NCBI GenBank assembly: GCA_000495735.1
Contig: AYMD01000001.1
Coordinates: 1 to 64,000, forward strand
Direction: 5' to 3'
From: an uncultured Acidilobus sp. JCHS
GTDB taxonomy: Archaea; Thermoproteota; Thermoprotei_A; Sulfolobales; Acidilobaceae
DNA: 64,000 nucleotides
The notes under the pieces were generated by a model that made no database searches, had not been told where the DNA came from, and saw only the letters and a list, made by a program, of their open reading frames with translations. Both the position numbers and the translations under genes were made by a program. Positions 24,914 to 33,598 of the stretch are shown here, one piece after another. The number at the start of each line of letters is the position of its first letter. The stretch's first letter is position 1.

Positions 24914-26167
24914 TTGGACCAGGACTTACGACATCCATCACTTGACATAACAGGCACCCTGTCAACGGAGCTTAAGGGCCACTGCGTGGCGCTAGGGGTT
25001 ACCGCTAGCGCCTCGATATACAGGGCCCTCGACACGGCCAGAGGGCTCATGAGAAGGGGAGCTGACGTAAGGGTCTTGTTAACTAAGGAGGCCTCTCGCC
25101 TTATCTCACCAACGCTGTTCGAGTGGGCTACAGGTCACAGGGCTATCGTGGAGGTAGGCGGCGAGATAGAGCACGTGAGCCTAGCGAGAGAATGCTCAGG
25201 CCTTCTCGTAGCGCCCGCCACTTACTCTACTTTAGCTAAGATAGCCTATGGGATAGTAGACAACCCCGTCGCGCTGACGGTCATCACGATGCTAGGTTAT
25301 GGCAAGCGCGTCTCGGTAGTGCCGGCGATGCACGAGGGCATGGAGAGGAGCCCACAGTACGGGGAAATCGAGGCCAGGCTCAGGTCGCAGGGAGTCCTAA
25401 TAATACCGCCTAGGATCGCTGAGGGCGCGGCCAAGTACCCTGACCCATACCTAGTGGCCAGGGTCTTCACGGGCTTCGTGCTGAGGGGCCTTGACCTCAA
25501 GGGGCTAAGGGTACTAGTTACAGCTGGGGCCACAAGGAGCTGGATCGACAGGGTTAGGTTCGTGACGAACCCAAGCTCAGGTAGGATGGGGGTAGAGACC
25601 GCTATAGAGGCATTTGCAAGAGGGGCCTCTGTAGACCTAGTCCATGGCCACGTCAATGTTGAGATCCCTCACTTCATAAGGTCTTACCCTGTTGAGACCA
25701 CAGAGGAGATGGCGGACAAGATCAAGGAGCTAACGTCAGGCCAGACCTACGATATAGTGGTGGGCGCTGCAGCCCCTCTTGACTTCAGGGTTCGGGAGCC
25801 ATCACAGGGGAAGCTCAAGAGCGACGAGAGCTACACCATAGCGCTGGAGCCCTCCCCTAAGACGCTTCATAGCATAGTAAAAAGGCCCAAGGTCCTGATC
25901 TCCTTCGCGGCCGACGTGGTTAAAGGGGATGAGGAGCTCTTAGCGTCAGCCCTTGAGAAGGCCTCAAAGTACGGCGCCGACCTAGTGGTCGCCAACCCAG
26001 TTAACGTGGGCTCCTATGGCTTCGCCAGCGTCTACGATTACACGGTCATAGTGAGGGCATCATCAGGAAGCTATGTCAAGCTGGGCCTTCAGAGGAAGGA
26101 GGTTATAGCGAGGCGTCTCTTAGACGAAGCCCTAGCATTACTTAGGCCTCGTTCTCCTTCAACATAA
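24914..26167 (+). CDS. coaBC: Bifunctional phosphopantothenoylcysteine decarboxylase / synthetase
   Basis: 417 residues. The N-terminal flavoprotein (CoaC, about 20-185) has GVTASASIYRALDTARGL, LVAPATYSTLAKIAYGIVDN and PAMHEGM. The C-terminal synthetase (CoaB, about 190-410) has VLVTAGATRSWIDRVRFVTN then PSSGRMG, then GAAAPLDFRV and ADLVVANPV. It condenses 4'-phosphopantothenate with cysteine, then decarboxylates, to give phosphopantetheine. TTG start. First gene of a cofactor cluster whose other members supply 4'-phosphopantothenate and NAD. Confidence 0.93.
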   Translation: MDQDLRHPSLDITGTLSTELKGHCVALGVTASASIYRALDTARGLMRRGADVRVLLTKEASRLISPTLFEWATGHRAIVEVGGEIEHVSLARECSGLLVAPATYSTLAKIAYGIVDNPVALTVITMLGYGKRVSVVPAMHEGMERSPQYGEIEARLRSQGVLIIPPRIAEGAAKYPDPYLVARVFTGFVLRGLDLKGLRVLVTAGATRSWIDRVRFVTNPSSGRMGVETAIEAFARGASVDLVHGHVNVEIPHFIRSYPVETTEEMADKIKELTSGQTYDIVVGAAAPLDFRVREPSQGKLKSDESYTIALEPSPKTLHSIVKRPKVLISFAADVVKGDEELLASALEKASKYGADLVVANPVNVGSYGFASVYDYTVIVRASSGSYVKLGLQRKEVIARRLLDEALALLRPRSPST

Positions 26168-26179
26168 GTTTATATAGTC
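26168..26179 (+). promoter_or_regulatory. TATA box for nadE
   Basis: gtttatatagtc at 26168-26179 directly follows the coaBC stop and is about 36 bp upstream of the nadE ATG, giving a transcript start near 26199. nadE and the pantoate kinase gene, which overlaps it, would share it. Confidence 0.55.
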
Positions 26180-26208
26180 TTAATCAAGTACTTTGAAACG
26201 TAGGGCTC

Positions 26209-27036
26209 ATGGCAAAGAGGGTAACAATTGATGACGTTATCAGGATAGACTATGATAAGGCCCACCATGCTATAACCGACTTCATAAGGTGGTTCCTTGA
26301 GGACACAGGGCTTAAGGGCTTTGTAATAGGTGTGAGTGGGGGCGTAGACTCAGCCACCACCTACTACCTAGCGGTTAAGGCGGTCGGGGTTGACAAGGTC
26401 CAGGCGCTTATACTTCACGACTCCACTGTGACCCCAAAGGAGGACGTGGAGGACGCCAAGTCCTTGGTTAAGGCCGTTGGAGGCGCCCTGCACATAATAG
26501 ACATAGCTCCCATAGTTGAAGCCTTCAAGTCAGCCATACCCATCTACGAGCAGAGCGACGTAGTGCCTGTAGGCAACGTAAGGGCCAGGGTAAGGATGAC
26601 AATCCTTTACTACTACGCAAACAAGATGGGGAGGGCTGTCCTAGGGACCGGCGATAGGAGTGAGGCCTTCCTGGGCTACTTCACGAAGTACGGCGACGGA
26701 GGGGTCGACCTGCTGCCAATAGCCCCGTTGCTCAAGAGCCAGGTCAGGAGGCTGGCCGTCAGGCTGGGTGTGCCTGAGAGGGTGGCCTTCAAGCCGAGCA
26801 GCCCAAGGCTCTGGGCAGGGCAGACGGCCGAGGGGGAGCTAGGCGTAAGCTATGATCAGGTGGATGTAGTGATTCACGCGCTAGAAGACCTGAAGATGGG
26901 CGTTGAGGAGGCCGCAGAGGCGACAGGGGTCCCGATAGATGTCATAAACAAGATGCTGCATATGAATAAGACCTCTAGGCATAAGAGGCAGATGCCCCCA
27001 TCGCCATCCATCTCAGAGGTCGTAAGGTATCTATGA
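26209..27036 (+). CDS. nadE: NH3-dependent NAD+ synthetase
   Basis: 275 residues. Amidates nicotinic acid adenine dinucleotide using ATP and ammonia. PP-loop GVSGGVDSATTYYL; LGTGDRSEAFLGYFTKYGDGGVDLLPIAPLLKSQVR is diagnostic (cut here only for naming); SSPRLWAGQTAEGELGVSYDQVD follows. There is no glutaminase domain, so free ammonia is the donor. The last 4 bp overlap the pantoate kinase start (ATGA). With nadM at 21.5 kb, two steps of NAD synthesis are in the window. Confidence 0.95.
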   Translation: MAKRVTIDDVIRIDYDKAHHAITDFIRWFLEDTGLKGFVIGVSGGVDSATTYYLAVKAVGVDKVQALILHDSTVTPKEDVEDAKSLVKAVGGALHIIDIAPIVEAFKSAIPIYEQSDVVPVGNVRARVRMTILYYYANKMGRAVLGTGDRSEAFLGYFTKYGDGGVDLLPIAPLLKSQVRRLAVRLGVPERVAFKPSSPRLWAGQTAEGELGVSYDQVDVVIHALEDLKMGVEEAAEATGVPIDVINKMLHMNKTSRHKRQMPPSPSISEVVRYL

Positions 27037-27902
27037 AAGAGGCCTTGAGCAAGGACGTACCTCTCTGCGCCTCGGCGCCGCATCACATAACCGCGGCCTT
27101 CTCGCCTCGGTGGACCGAGGATCGCTTGACCACAGGTTCTGTAGGGGTAGGTCTTGCAGTAGAGCCGAGGCTTACGATCTGCACAGGGACGAGCTTAGGA
27201 GGGCCAGTTACGGGCACGGCTAGCAAGGTGCTTAAGCTCCTGGGCGTTGAGGGCGTCACGGTGTCAGCCTCCCGCGCCCTTCCCTGGGGGGCGGGCTACG
27301 CGTCAAGCGGCGCCAGCGCTGTGGCCGCAGCCCTTCTGGCCTCAGCCCTAAGGGGCGTTAGCATTGGTAGATCTCTACAGGCGGCCCACGCGGTTGAGGT
27401 TGAGGACAGGACAGGGCTAGGCGATGTGCTTGCCATATCCTGCGGCATAGGCGTGGTGCTGAGGAGGAGGCCTGGGGCCCCTGGCCTTGGCGAGGTTGAC
27501 TGTGCACCAGCCCCTCCGTCAGTGTCAGTCATAGCGCTTGAGACAGGCTTCATGAGCACAGAGGAGCTGCTCTCAAGCCTTGGACAAAACTACTACTTGG
27601 CGTCAGAGGACCTTGTAAAGGCCCTTGACAAGGACCTCAGCTTTGACAGATTCACGTCACTGGTGACGCAGTTCACGGAGTCGCTCGGGCTGGCTAGGTG
27701 GCTGCTTGGTGAGGACGCCGATGAAGTGATTAGGAGGACGCCTGGCCTCATAGGTTATTACGTTAAGAAAAGGCTCTTGGTATTGCTGGTCGAAAAGGAC
27801 GAGGCCTATGACGCTGTGAGACACGTGACCTCAAACTACAGGTTTAAGGCCCGTTTACTGGAGCCTTCCCGCGAAGGGCCCTCGCTGACGCTCGTCACCT
27901 GA
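27033..27902 (+). CDS. Pantoate kinase (archaeal GHMP kinase)
   Basis: 289 residues. Phosphorylates pantoate at the expense of ATP, the first step of the archaeal branch to 4'-phosphopantothenate. GHMP features: CASAPHHITAAFSP at the N-terminus, the glycine-rich loop PWGAGYASSGASAVAAALL, and AVEVEDRTGLGDVLAISCGIGVVLRRRPGAPG. The pattern matches the COG1829 pantoate kinase family. ATGA overlap with nadE implies translational coupling. Its partner enzyme, phosphopantothenate synthetase, is the next gene. Confidence 0.88.
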   Translation: MKEALSKDVPLCASAPHHITAAFSPRWTEDRLTTGSVGVGLAVEPRLTICTGTSLGGPVTGTASKVLKLLGVEGVTVSASRALPWGAGYASSGASAVAAALLASALRGVSIGRSLQAAHAVEVEDRTGLGDVLAISCGIGVVLRRRPGAPGLGEVDCAPAPPSVSVIALETGFMSTEELLSSLGQNYYLASEDLVKALDKDLSFDRFTSLVTQFTESLGLARWLLGEDADEVIRRTPGLIGYYVKKRLLVLLVEKDEAYDAVRHVTSNYRFKARLLEPSREGPSLTLVT

Positions 27903-28016
27903 GCCTAAGGCAGTCGTAGGGGAAGGTGAACTTTGGAGCTCGCTAAGAGGACAGTAAGTGCTTAGCCAAACCAATTATAAGCCCTCATATCATCAATAGG
28001 GACGGGCCCTAAACAG

Positions 28017-28826
28017 GTGAGCCAAGTGGAGGAGATACCTCCAACGCACCCGAGGTATTGGTCACTGGTTACTAGGCAGAAGCTCGTGGAAGCCTTAAGG
28101 GAGGGCATAGTAGTTCCCCACGGGCTTATATCACATGGGCGCGGCGAGGCGTTTGACTACCTGCTGGGCGAGCGCAGCCATGACTTTGCCGTTGAGGCGG
28201 AGAGGGCCGCCGTGGCGGCAATGATGGTGGCCAGGAAACCCATAATATCAGTTAACGGCAACTATGCCGCCCTAGCTGCTGACGAAATAGTCCAGCTCTC
28301 AGAGGTCCTAGGGGTCCCCATTGAGGTTAACCTCTTCCACAGAACTGAGGAGAGGATCAAGAGGATAGAGGACTTCCTGAAGGCCCATGGCGCTAAGCTC
28401 ATCTATGGAGTCGACTGTCAGAAGACTCACCTGCCTAACCTTCAGAGTCCCAGGGGAGTGGTGTGCGTTAATGGGATTTACTCCGCGGACTTCATCTTAG
28501 TTGCCATTGAGGACGGGGACCGCACGGAGGCCTTGAGGAGGCTCGATAAGGTCGTGGCCGCAATAGACCTTAACCCCTTCAGTAGGACTGCCCAGGCGGC
28601 CTCAATAACTATCGTTGACGAGGCTGTAAGGGCTACGAGGAACATGATCAGGCTCGCAGAGGAGCTGAAGGGAAGGCCTAAGGACGACCTGAGGCTCATC
28701 CTGGCAAGCTACAGGAACTCCGAGATACTTAGCAGGGCCTTCAAGGCGCTGCTAGAGAGGCTCTCTATCGCCGCCACCAAGGGCATTGTCCTGGACCTCG
28801 GCTTCCGTGATGAGATAAGCCTTTGA
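28017..28826 (+). CDS. 4-phosphopantoate--beta-alanine ligase (phosphopantothenate synthetase)
   Basis: 269 residues from GTG. Joins 4-phosphopantoate to beta-alanine, completing the archaeal replacement for PanC/PanK. Family features: THPRYWSLVTRQKLVEALREGIVVPHGLISHGRGEAFDYLLGE type opening, ISVNGNYAALAADEIVQL, EVNLFHRTEERI, and AIDLNPFSRTAQAASITIVDEAVRA near the C-terminus. TATA-like aattataagc at about 27972-27981. The last 75 bp overlap the convergent gene at 28752. Together with pantoate kinase and CoaBC this gives pantoate to phosphopantetheine in one cluster. Confidence 0.9.
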   Translation: MSQVEEIPPTHPRYWSLVTRQKLVEALREGIVVPHGLISHGRGEAFDYLLGERSHDFAVEAERAAVAAMMVARKPIISVNGNYAALAADEIVQLSEVLGVPIEVNLFHRTEERIKRIEDFLKAHGAKLIYGVDCQKTHLPNLQSPRGVVCVNGIYSADFILVAIEDGDRTEALRRLDKVVAAIDLNPFSRTAQAASITIVDEAVRATRNMIRLAEELKGRPKDDLRLILASYRNSEILSRAFKALLERLSIAATKGIVLDLGFRDEISL

Positions 28827-29393
28827 ATTCAGGGCGCCCCTCGTTATGGCCCTCTCTGCGAGCTCCAGTATCTGCTCCGCCAGGTCTATCTCCTTGGCGA
28901 GCTCCTCAGGGTAGAGCTCTTTCGCCTTCTTGAGAAACTCCACTATCATGGGCAGCGTGGTGAAGGCCATCCTCGCTACTAACTGCCTTGGCCTTCTGCT
29001 TGAGCGGAGCTGAGCCAGTACCCTGTCGGGGTCCAGGCTGTAGAACTGGAGCCTCAGTAACCTCAACTCGTAGTCCTCGGTCTCCCGCGACCCCTCGAAC
29101 TCGGAGAGGATCTCCTGGAGCTTGCGCCTGTCAGTTATCTCCCACCAGTGCTGGGTCGTGCTTCTGTAGGTGGTCCTTATGACGCCATAGGTCCTCTCAA
29201 GCGCGTAGAGCAGGGGGACAGGGTTATAATCGAGTCCCATGGACTTCAGCCTCTCCTTAACGCCTTTAAGGTCAAAGTCGCCCAGCTTGGCCTTGCCCCC
29301 TGCCAGAGAAGCGTCAAGTACGGCCTTGATCATATAGTAGCCTCTCTCGCCGTATTTGGCTATGAACTCCCTGAGGTCAGGCATCTCGTCCAT
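28752..29393 (-). CDS. Hypothetical helical protein, winged-helix-like
   Basis: 213 residues, not assigned. Residues about 15-95 (GYYMIKAVLDASLAG, GVKERLKSMGLDYNPVPLLYALERTYGVI, TTQHWWEITDRRKLQEIL) look like a winged-helix fold. The rest is helical and charged (LRLLRLQFYSLDPDRVLAQLR, EELAKEIDLAEQILELAERAI). No metal or enzymatic motif. Overlaps the phosphopantothenate synthetase 3' end by 75 bp on the opposite strand, and starts 64 bp before the divergent ABC operon. Could be its regulator; this is inference from position. Confidence 0.65.
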   Translation of the reverse strand: MDEMPDLREFIAKYGERGYYMIKAVLDASLAGGKAKLGDFDLKGVKERLKSMGLDYNPVPLLYALERTYGVIRTTYRSTTQHWWEITDRRKLQEILSEFEGSRETEDYELRLLRLQFYSLDPDRVLAQLRSSRRPRQLVARMAFTTLPMIVEFLKKAKELYPEELAKEIDLAEQILELAERAITRGALNSKAYLITEAEVQDNALGGGDREPL

Positions 29394-29457
29394 TTAGTAT
29401 CGCCTTTTAACTGTCAGAGGCCCTCGTCCTGTTAGCAGAGGGAGCCGGTGGTTATCT

Positions 29458-30255
29458 GTGAATAGCAGGGTGCAGCCTAACCCTGAGGTTCCTCTGAACA
29501 AAACAGCGAAGGCGCCAGCGGTCATGGCCAGGGGTTTAACTAAGAGGTTCGGCAGGACGGTGGCCCTCAGGGGCGTCGACCTTGAGGTTGTTGAGGGTGA
29601 GGTGCACGTGCTGGCAGGACATAACGGAGCCGGTAAGACCACCCTGTTCAGGCTCATACTGGGGTTGCTGAGGAGGGACGGAGGCGATCTCAAGGTTCTC
29701 GGCGTTGATCCACAGGACCCCATGTGGCCCTCTGTGCTGAGGTACGTTGGCTACGTGCCTGAGGACGCGCAGCCTTACGAGAGGCTGACAGGCTATGAAT
29801 ACCTTAGGTTCTTCGCCAAGGTTCATACGTCAGACGCTGAGGAAGCCGACAAGATGATGTCGTGGGCCTTCCAGATCGCGGGCCTGTCAGACGCCGACCT
29901 GAGAAGGAAGGCAGGCGAGTACAGCAACGGCATGAAGAAGAGGCTCATGATAGCGAGGGCGCTGATGCACAGGCCAAGGCTCGTCCTGCTCGATGAGCCA
30001 ACGAACGGACTTGACGTATTTGCAGCCCATGAGGTCAAGGAGCTGATAAAGGGCCTCTCCAGGATAGGCACAACGTTCCTGATAGCGACCCACAACATGG
30101 CTGAGGCCCAATACCTCGCTGATAGGGTCACGTTCCTAGCTTACGGCAAGGTCGTAGCGACAGGGACTGTGAAGGAGCTGCTGGAGGTCTACGGGGCCTC
30201 TGACCTAGAGGAGGCCTTCGTGAGGGCGGTGAGGTCCAGTGGCGGCCAGCCGTAG
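29458..30255 (+). CDS. ABC transporter ATP-binding protein
   Basis: 265 residues. Walker A GHNGAGKTTLFRLIL, Q-loop near YVPEDAQPYERL, signature YSNGMKKRLMIARAL, Walker B LVLLDEPTNGLD, H-loop IATHNMAEAQYLADRV. This is the DRA/NatA-type ATPase of ABC-2 exporters. GTG at 29458; an ATG at 29524 (MARGLTKRFGRTVALRGVDL) would also give a full ATPase and drop an unusual 22-residue lead. Overlaps the permease gene by 17 bp. Confidence 0.92.
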   Translation: MNSRVQPNPEVPLNKTAKAPAVMARGLTKRFGRTVALRGVDLEVVEGEVHVLAGHNGAGKTTLFRLILGLLRRDGGDLKVLGVDPQDPMWPSVLRYVGYVPEDAQPYERLTGYEYLRFFAKVHTSDAEEADKMMSWAFQIAGLSDADLRRKAGEYSNGMKKRLMIARALMHRPRLVLLDEPTNGLDVFAAHEVKELIKGLSRIGTTFLIATHNMAEAQYLADRVTFLAYGKVVATGTVKELLEVYGASDLEEAFVRAVRSSGGQP

Positions 30256-31462
30256 CTCAGCGCTAAGGACCGTCATATGGAAGGAGCTGATAGACATCGG
30301 CAGGGACAGGAGAGCCCTCGCACTTATGATCTTGATACCGCTCGTCGGGCTGCCGCTCATGGCGTTAATCGCCAGCGGCCTCTCATCAGCTCAGGTAGTT
30401 ACCGTCTACTTCGCGATCCTCGACAATAAGTCGTACCCTATAGTGAACTGGCTCTCCTCTCAGCTGAGGCAGGACGCGCTGCAGCAGGGGCTCAACCTGA
30501 ACATAACTATATCGTCAGCTCCTCCCTCAGGGGTCTATGACGTAGAGGTCATAGTACCTTACGGGTTCTATGAGAACTTGTCGAAGCTGGACGGCGTTGC
30601 CGTCATGATTGTGAGAAGCATGGTCGGCAACTACGCGTCCCAGGAGGCGATGAGCCTCATATCATCAATAGTCTCACAGCTCAGCGGCCAGATAGTTGTT
30701 GAGAGGGTTGAGGAGCTAGCTAAGCTAGCTAACGTCAGCATTGTCCCGTCCCAGCTGCTCAACCCCATCCAGCTCTCGAGCGGCTACTACCTCCCGAGCG
30801 GGGCTGCTGCCACGCAGCAACAGGTGCAGCTCTCGTTCTCTGTGAGGCTGCTCGAGTTCTCCCTCTTCTTTGTCGTGAACCCAGCTATAGTGCTCGTCAC
30901 TGACTCGTTCCTCGGTGAGAAGGAGAGGAAGACCCTCGAGGTCCTGTTGTCGTCACCGATACCGAAGGGAATCCTTGTCCTCGGGAAGCTCACATCAGCA
31001 GCTGTCATGGGCTTCGTAATAGCGCTGGCTGACAGCGGTGGCGTCATAATTTACTTCCTGATGTTGGCAGGCTACGGCCTAAGGCTCACGCCTACCCTCC
31101 TCTTGCTGAACCTAGTCGACGCGGCGGTGCTGGTGTTCATGACGTCAGCGCTTGTGACCCCAATTATACTGAGGAGCCCCTCAATAAGGGCCGCCCAGGC
31201 CTCCTCCTACGCGGTTATGATGGTGGCTCTAGGCATTTACTTCAGCGCGCTCTTCGTAAACGTGCAATCCCTTCCAGCTTTCCTGAAGGTGTTACTTTTG
31301 GCAATACCGTTCACGGAGGCCTCAACAGCGCTCACAAGCTTTGTCCTGGGGCAGGCGGCGCTGACGGCGGTATACATCGCGATTATGCTAGGCTTCTCAG
31401 CAGCGTTCACGATCGCGGCCTTTAAGGCCCTGGACGTTGAGAAGCTGGTAACGTCTAGGTGA
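30239..31462 (+). CDS. ABC-2 type transporter permease
   Basis: 407 residues from GTG. One N-terminal membrane helix (ALALMILIPLVGLPLMALIA) is followed by a large extracytoplasmic domain (about 50-200), then about five helices from residue 205 (FSLFFVVNPAIVLVTDSFLGEKERKTLEVLL...). The GEKERKTLEVLLSSPI element is typical of NatB/ABC-2 permeases. Pairs with the ATPase just upstream, overlapping by 17 bp. Likely an exporter of ions, drugs or lipids; the substrate cannot be read from sequence. Confidence 0.9.
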   Translation: MAASRSSALRTVIWKELIDIGRDRRALALMILIPLVGLPLMALIASGLSSAQVVTVYFAILDNKSYPIVNWLSSQLRQDALQQGLNLNITISSAPPSGVYDVEVIVPYGFYENLSKLDGVAVMIVRSMVGNYASQEAMSLISSIVSQLSGQIVVERVEELAKLANVSIVPSQLLNPIQLSSGYYLPSGAAATQQQVQLSFSVRLLEFSLFFVVNPAIVLVTDSFLGEKERKTLEVLLSSPIPKGILVLGKLTSAAVMGFVIALADSGGVIIYFLMLAGYGLRLTPTLLLLNLVDAAVLVFMTSALVTPIILRSPSIRAAQASSYAVMMVALGIYFSALFVNVQSLPAFLKVLLLAIPFTEASTALTSFVLGQAALTAVYIAIMLGFSAAFTIAAFKALDVEKLVTSR

Positions 31463-31464
31463 TG

Positions 31465-32844
31465 TCATGCTGACCTCTTGGGCTTTGGCTTTATGTAGTC
31501 CTTTGGAGCCCTCTCAAAAGGCTCCAGGTACCTTCTCAGCACCTTAGGTATCACGACGGTTCCATCAGGATCCTGGTAGTTCTCCAGGACGGCCGTTATA
31601 GTTCTCGTTGAGGCTATCCCAGTGCTGTTGAGAGTATGTACGTACTCGCCTCTCTCCATGCCTTTCCTTCTCACGAGCCTTATGTTGAGCCTGTAGGCCT
31701 GCCAGTCCGTGCAGTTACTGGCGCTGACCATCTCCCTGTACTTGCCCTGAGCTGGCATCCAGACCTCAAGGTCGTACTTCTTGACCGCGCAAGCGCCTAG
31801 GTCGCCTGAGGCTATGTTGACAACCCTGTAGGGCAGCCCGAGGCCCTGGAAGAGCTCCTCAGCGTTTGAGATTATCTCCTCGTGTAGCTGTCTGCTCTCC
31901 TCAGGCTTTGAGAATATGAACTGCTCCACCTTATGGAACTGGTGCACCCTGAAGATCCCCTTAAGGTCCTTATTGGCGGCCCCTGCCTCCTTCCTGAAGG
32001 CGGGGCTTATTCCAACGAGCTTCTTAGGCAGTTCATCATCGTATATCTCCTCGTTATAGTAAAGCGCTGCCAGGGAGTGTTCAGCAGTCGCTATGAGGTA
32101 AAGGTCCTCCCCCTCTATCTTGTAGATAGCGTCCTGGAACGTGGCGAGGTCTATGACGCCATTTATCACGTTATACCTCAACATGTAGGGGGGCAACACT
32201 AGCTGATAGCCCTTTGCCGTGAGCCTGTCTATCGCGTAAAGGAGCAGGGCGAAGTCCAGCCAGACCAGGTCCTCGAACAGGTAATAGAACCTTGAACCGG
32301 CGACTTCGGAGGCCTTCAGCGTGTCGCCTAGCCTTAGGACCTGCTCAAGCATGTCAGCGTGCCCTACAGGCTTCCACTCTATTACATCGTGCTCCACCTT
32401 GAACCCGTATCTCTCGGTTTGGGCCCTGAAGTCATCAAGGTGCTCCTTGTAGACCCTTGGCCTGCCCCAGAACCTGATGGGGGTCGTCGCCTCCTCACCG
32501 CCGACCGGCACGTCCTCGAGTACTATGTTAGGCAGGCGCCATAACGCCTGCTCACGCCTCGCCTCAACCTCCTTAAGCTCGACCTCGGCCTCCTCTAGTC
32601 TCTTCCTGAGCTCCTTGGCCTGGGCTAGGAGCTTAGGGCGCTCCTCCTCTGTGGCCTTAGCTATGGCTGAGCTGATCACGTTGTGCTGGTGTCTAAGCTC
32701 GTTTATTTCCGCCTGTAACTTCCTCCAGTAGAGGTCAAGCTCTAAGGCTTCATCAACTATCTTTACGTCCATCTGCCTTCTGCGGATGGCCTCCCTTAGA
32801 GCGTCAGGGTTAGTTCTCAGCAGCGTCAGTATGCTCCAGGGCAA
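31465..32844 (-). CDS. serS: Seryl-tRNA synthetase
   Basis: 459 residues; class II. N-terminal long coiled-coil arm (about 30-105: [25 protein letters not shown] onward) that grips the tRNA-Ser variable arm. Motif 2 is [42 protein letters not shown] and motif 3 [24 protein letters not shown] follow. This is the common SerRS form, not the rare methanogen type. TTG start. Convergent with the ABC permease, 2 bp between stops. Confidence 0.95.
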   Translation of the reverse strand: MPWSILTLLRTNPDALREAIRRRQMDVKIVDEALELDLYWRKLQAEINELRHQHNVISSAIAKATEEERPKLLAQAKELRKRLEEAEVELKEVEARREQALWRLPNIVLEDVPVGGEEATTPIRFWGRPRVYKEHLDDFRAQTERYGFKVEHDVIEWKPVGHADMLEQVLRLGDTLKASEVAGSRFYYLFEDLVWLDFALLLYAIDRLTAKGYQLVLPPYMLRYNVINGVIDLATFQDAIYKIEGEDLYLIATAEHSLAALYYNEEIYDDELPKKLVGISPAFRKEAGAANKDLKGIFRVHQFHKVEQFIFSKPEESRQLHEEIISNAEELFQGLGLPYRVVNIASGDLGACAVKKYDLEVWMPAQGKYREMVSASNCTDWQAYRLNIRLVRRKGMERGEYVHTLNSTGIASTRTITAVLENYQDPDGTVVIPKVLRRYLEPFERAPKDYIKPKPKRSA

Positions 32845-32913
32845 CTCCTACGCCCTGATCGGCCTTAGGCCTGAACTTTTAAAGTGAAGCGGTTACAGCG
32901 GAAGACTTCCAGG

Positions 32914-32989
32914 TGGTGGACCGGCCGGGACTTGAACCCGGGACCTCTCGGGTGCAAGCCGAGCGCTCTTCCAGCTGAGCTACCGGCCC
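32914..32989 (-). tRNA. tRNA-Ala (UGC)
   Basis: Acceptor GGGCCGG (32989 downward) pairs with CCGGTCC, discriminator A at 32917, and CCA is encoded (32916-32914). The D arm is GTAGCTCAGCTGGAAGAGC; anticodon stem CTCGG/CCGAG with loop CTTGCAC gives UGC; the T loop is GGTTCAAGTCC. No intron. A minus-strand TATA box lies upstream. Confidence 0.96.
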
Positions 32990-33014
32990 ACCAGCGGGTA
33001 GGGTGCTCATAAGG

Positions 33015-33026
33015 GCTTTAAACCCT
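33015..33026 (-). promoter_or_regulatory. TATA box for tRNA-Ala
   Basis: GGTTTAAAGCCC on the minus strand is centred about 30 bp upstream of the tRNA 5' end, the standard archaeal distance. Confidence 0.6.
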
Positions 33027-33092
33027 TAGCAGAGGGCTGACAACCTTGGCGACCTTTATTAAGGCCTGCGGTCACCCGGCCTTAGGAGGAGC

Positions 33093-33527
33093 ATGAGCGA
33101 CGACGAGGCTATCAAGCTGAAGGACTACGAGTGGCTGCTCAAGAGGGTCTATGAGAAGATACCGCCCCGTAGCGGCCCTGGGGTGCTTGAGCTCCCTGAG
33201 CCACAGATCATAAGGGTCGGGACGCAGACCATAGTCAAGAACTTCAGGGAGATCTCTCAGAGGCTTAAGAGGGACCCTGACCTCGTTGCGAGGTACCTAA
33301 TGAAGGAGTTAGCCTCTGCCGGAAGCTACGAGGAGGGGTCTGGGCAGCTGGTCCTCAACGTTAAGGTCTCAAGCAAAGTGCTCAGGCAACTTCTTGACAT
33401 ATTCGTTAAGAACTACGTCAGGTGCCCCACCTGTGGCAGCATAGACACCCATATAGATAAGAGAGGCAAGGTGTGGGTGCTAGTGTGCGAGGCCTGCGGT
33501 GCTGAGCAGCCGCTTAAGCCCTTCTAA
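33093..33527 (+). CDS. Translation initiation factor aIF2 subunit beta
   Basis: 144 residues. Part of the aIF2 heterotrimer delivering initiator tRNA. N-terminal helix (YEWLLKRVYEKIPPRSG), core LPEPQIIRVGTQTIVKNFREISQRLKRDPDLVARYLMKEL, then the C-terminal zinc ribbon YVRCPTCGSIDTHIDKRGKVWVLVCEACGAEQPLK (fold recognised from CxxC pairs). ATG preceded by AGGAGGAGC. Length is typical. The alpha and gamma subunits are not in the window. Confidence 0.95.
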   Translation: MSDDEAIKLKDYEWLLKRVYEKIPPRSGPGVLELPEPQIIRVGTQTIVKNFREISQRLKRDPDLVARYLMKELASAGSYEEGSGQLVLNVKVSSKVLRQLLDIFVKNYVRCPTCGSIDTHIDKRGKVWVLVCEACGAEQPLKPF

Positions 33528-33569
33528 CCCCCTAGATTTGGCACGCCTATACTTAAGCTCCTTCATCAG

Positions 33570-33578
33570 CTTTAAATG
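33570..33578 (+). promoter_or_regulatory. TATA box of the fixCX-etfBA operon
   Basis: tttaaatgg at 33571-33579 places transcription start about 25 bp on, at the GTG at 33599. This supports leaderless initiation of the first gene at 33599 over the TTG at 33587. Confidence 0.5.
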
Positions 33579-33598
33579 GAACCCCTTTGCTTACCCTG

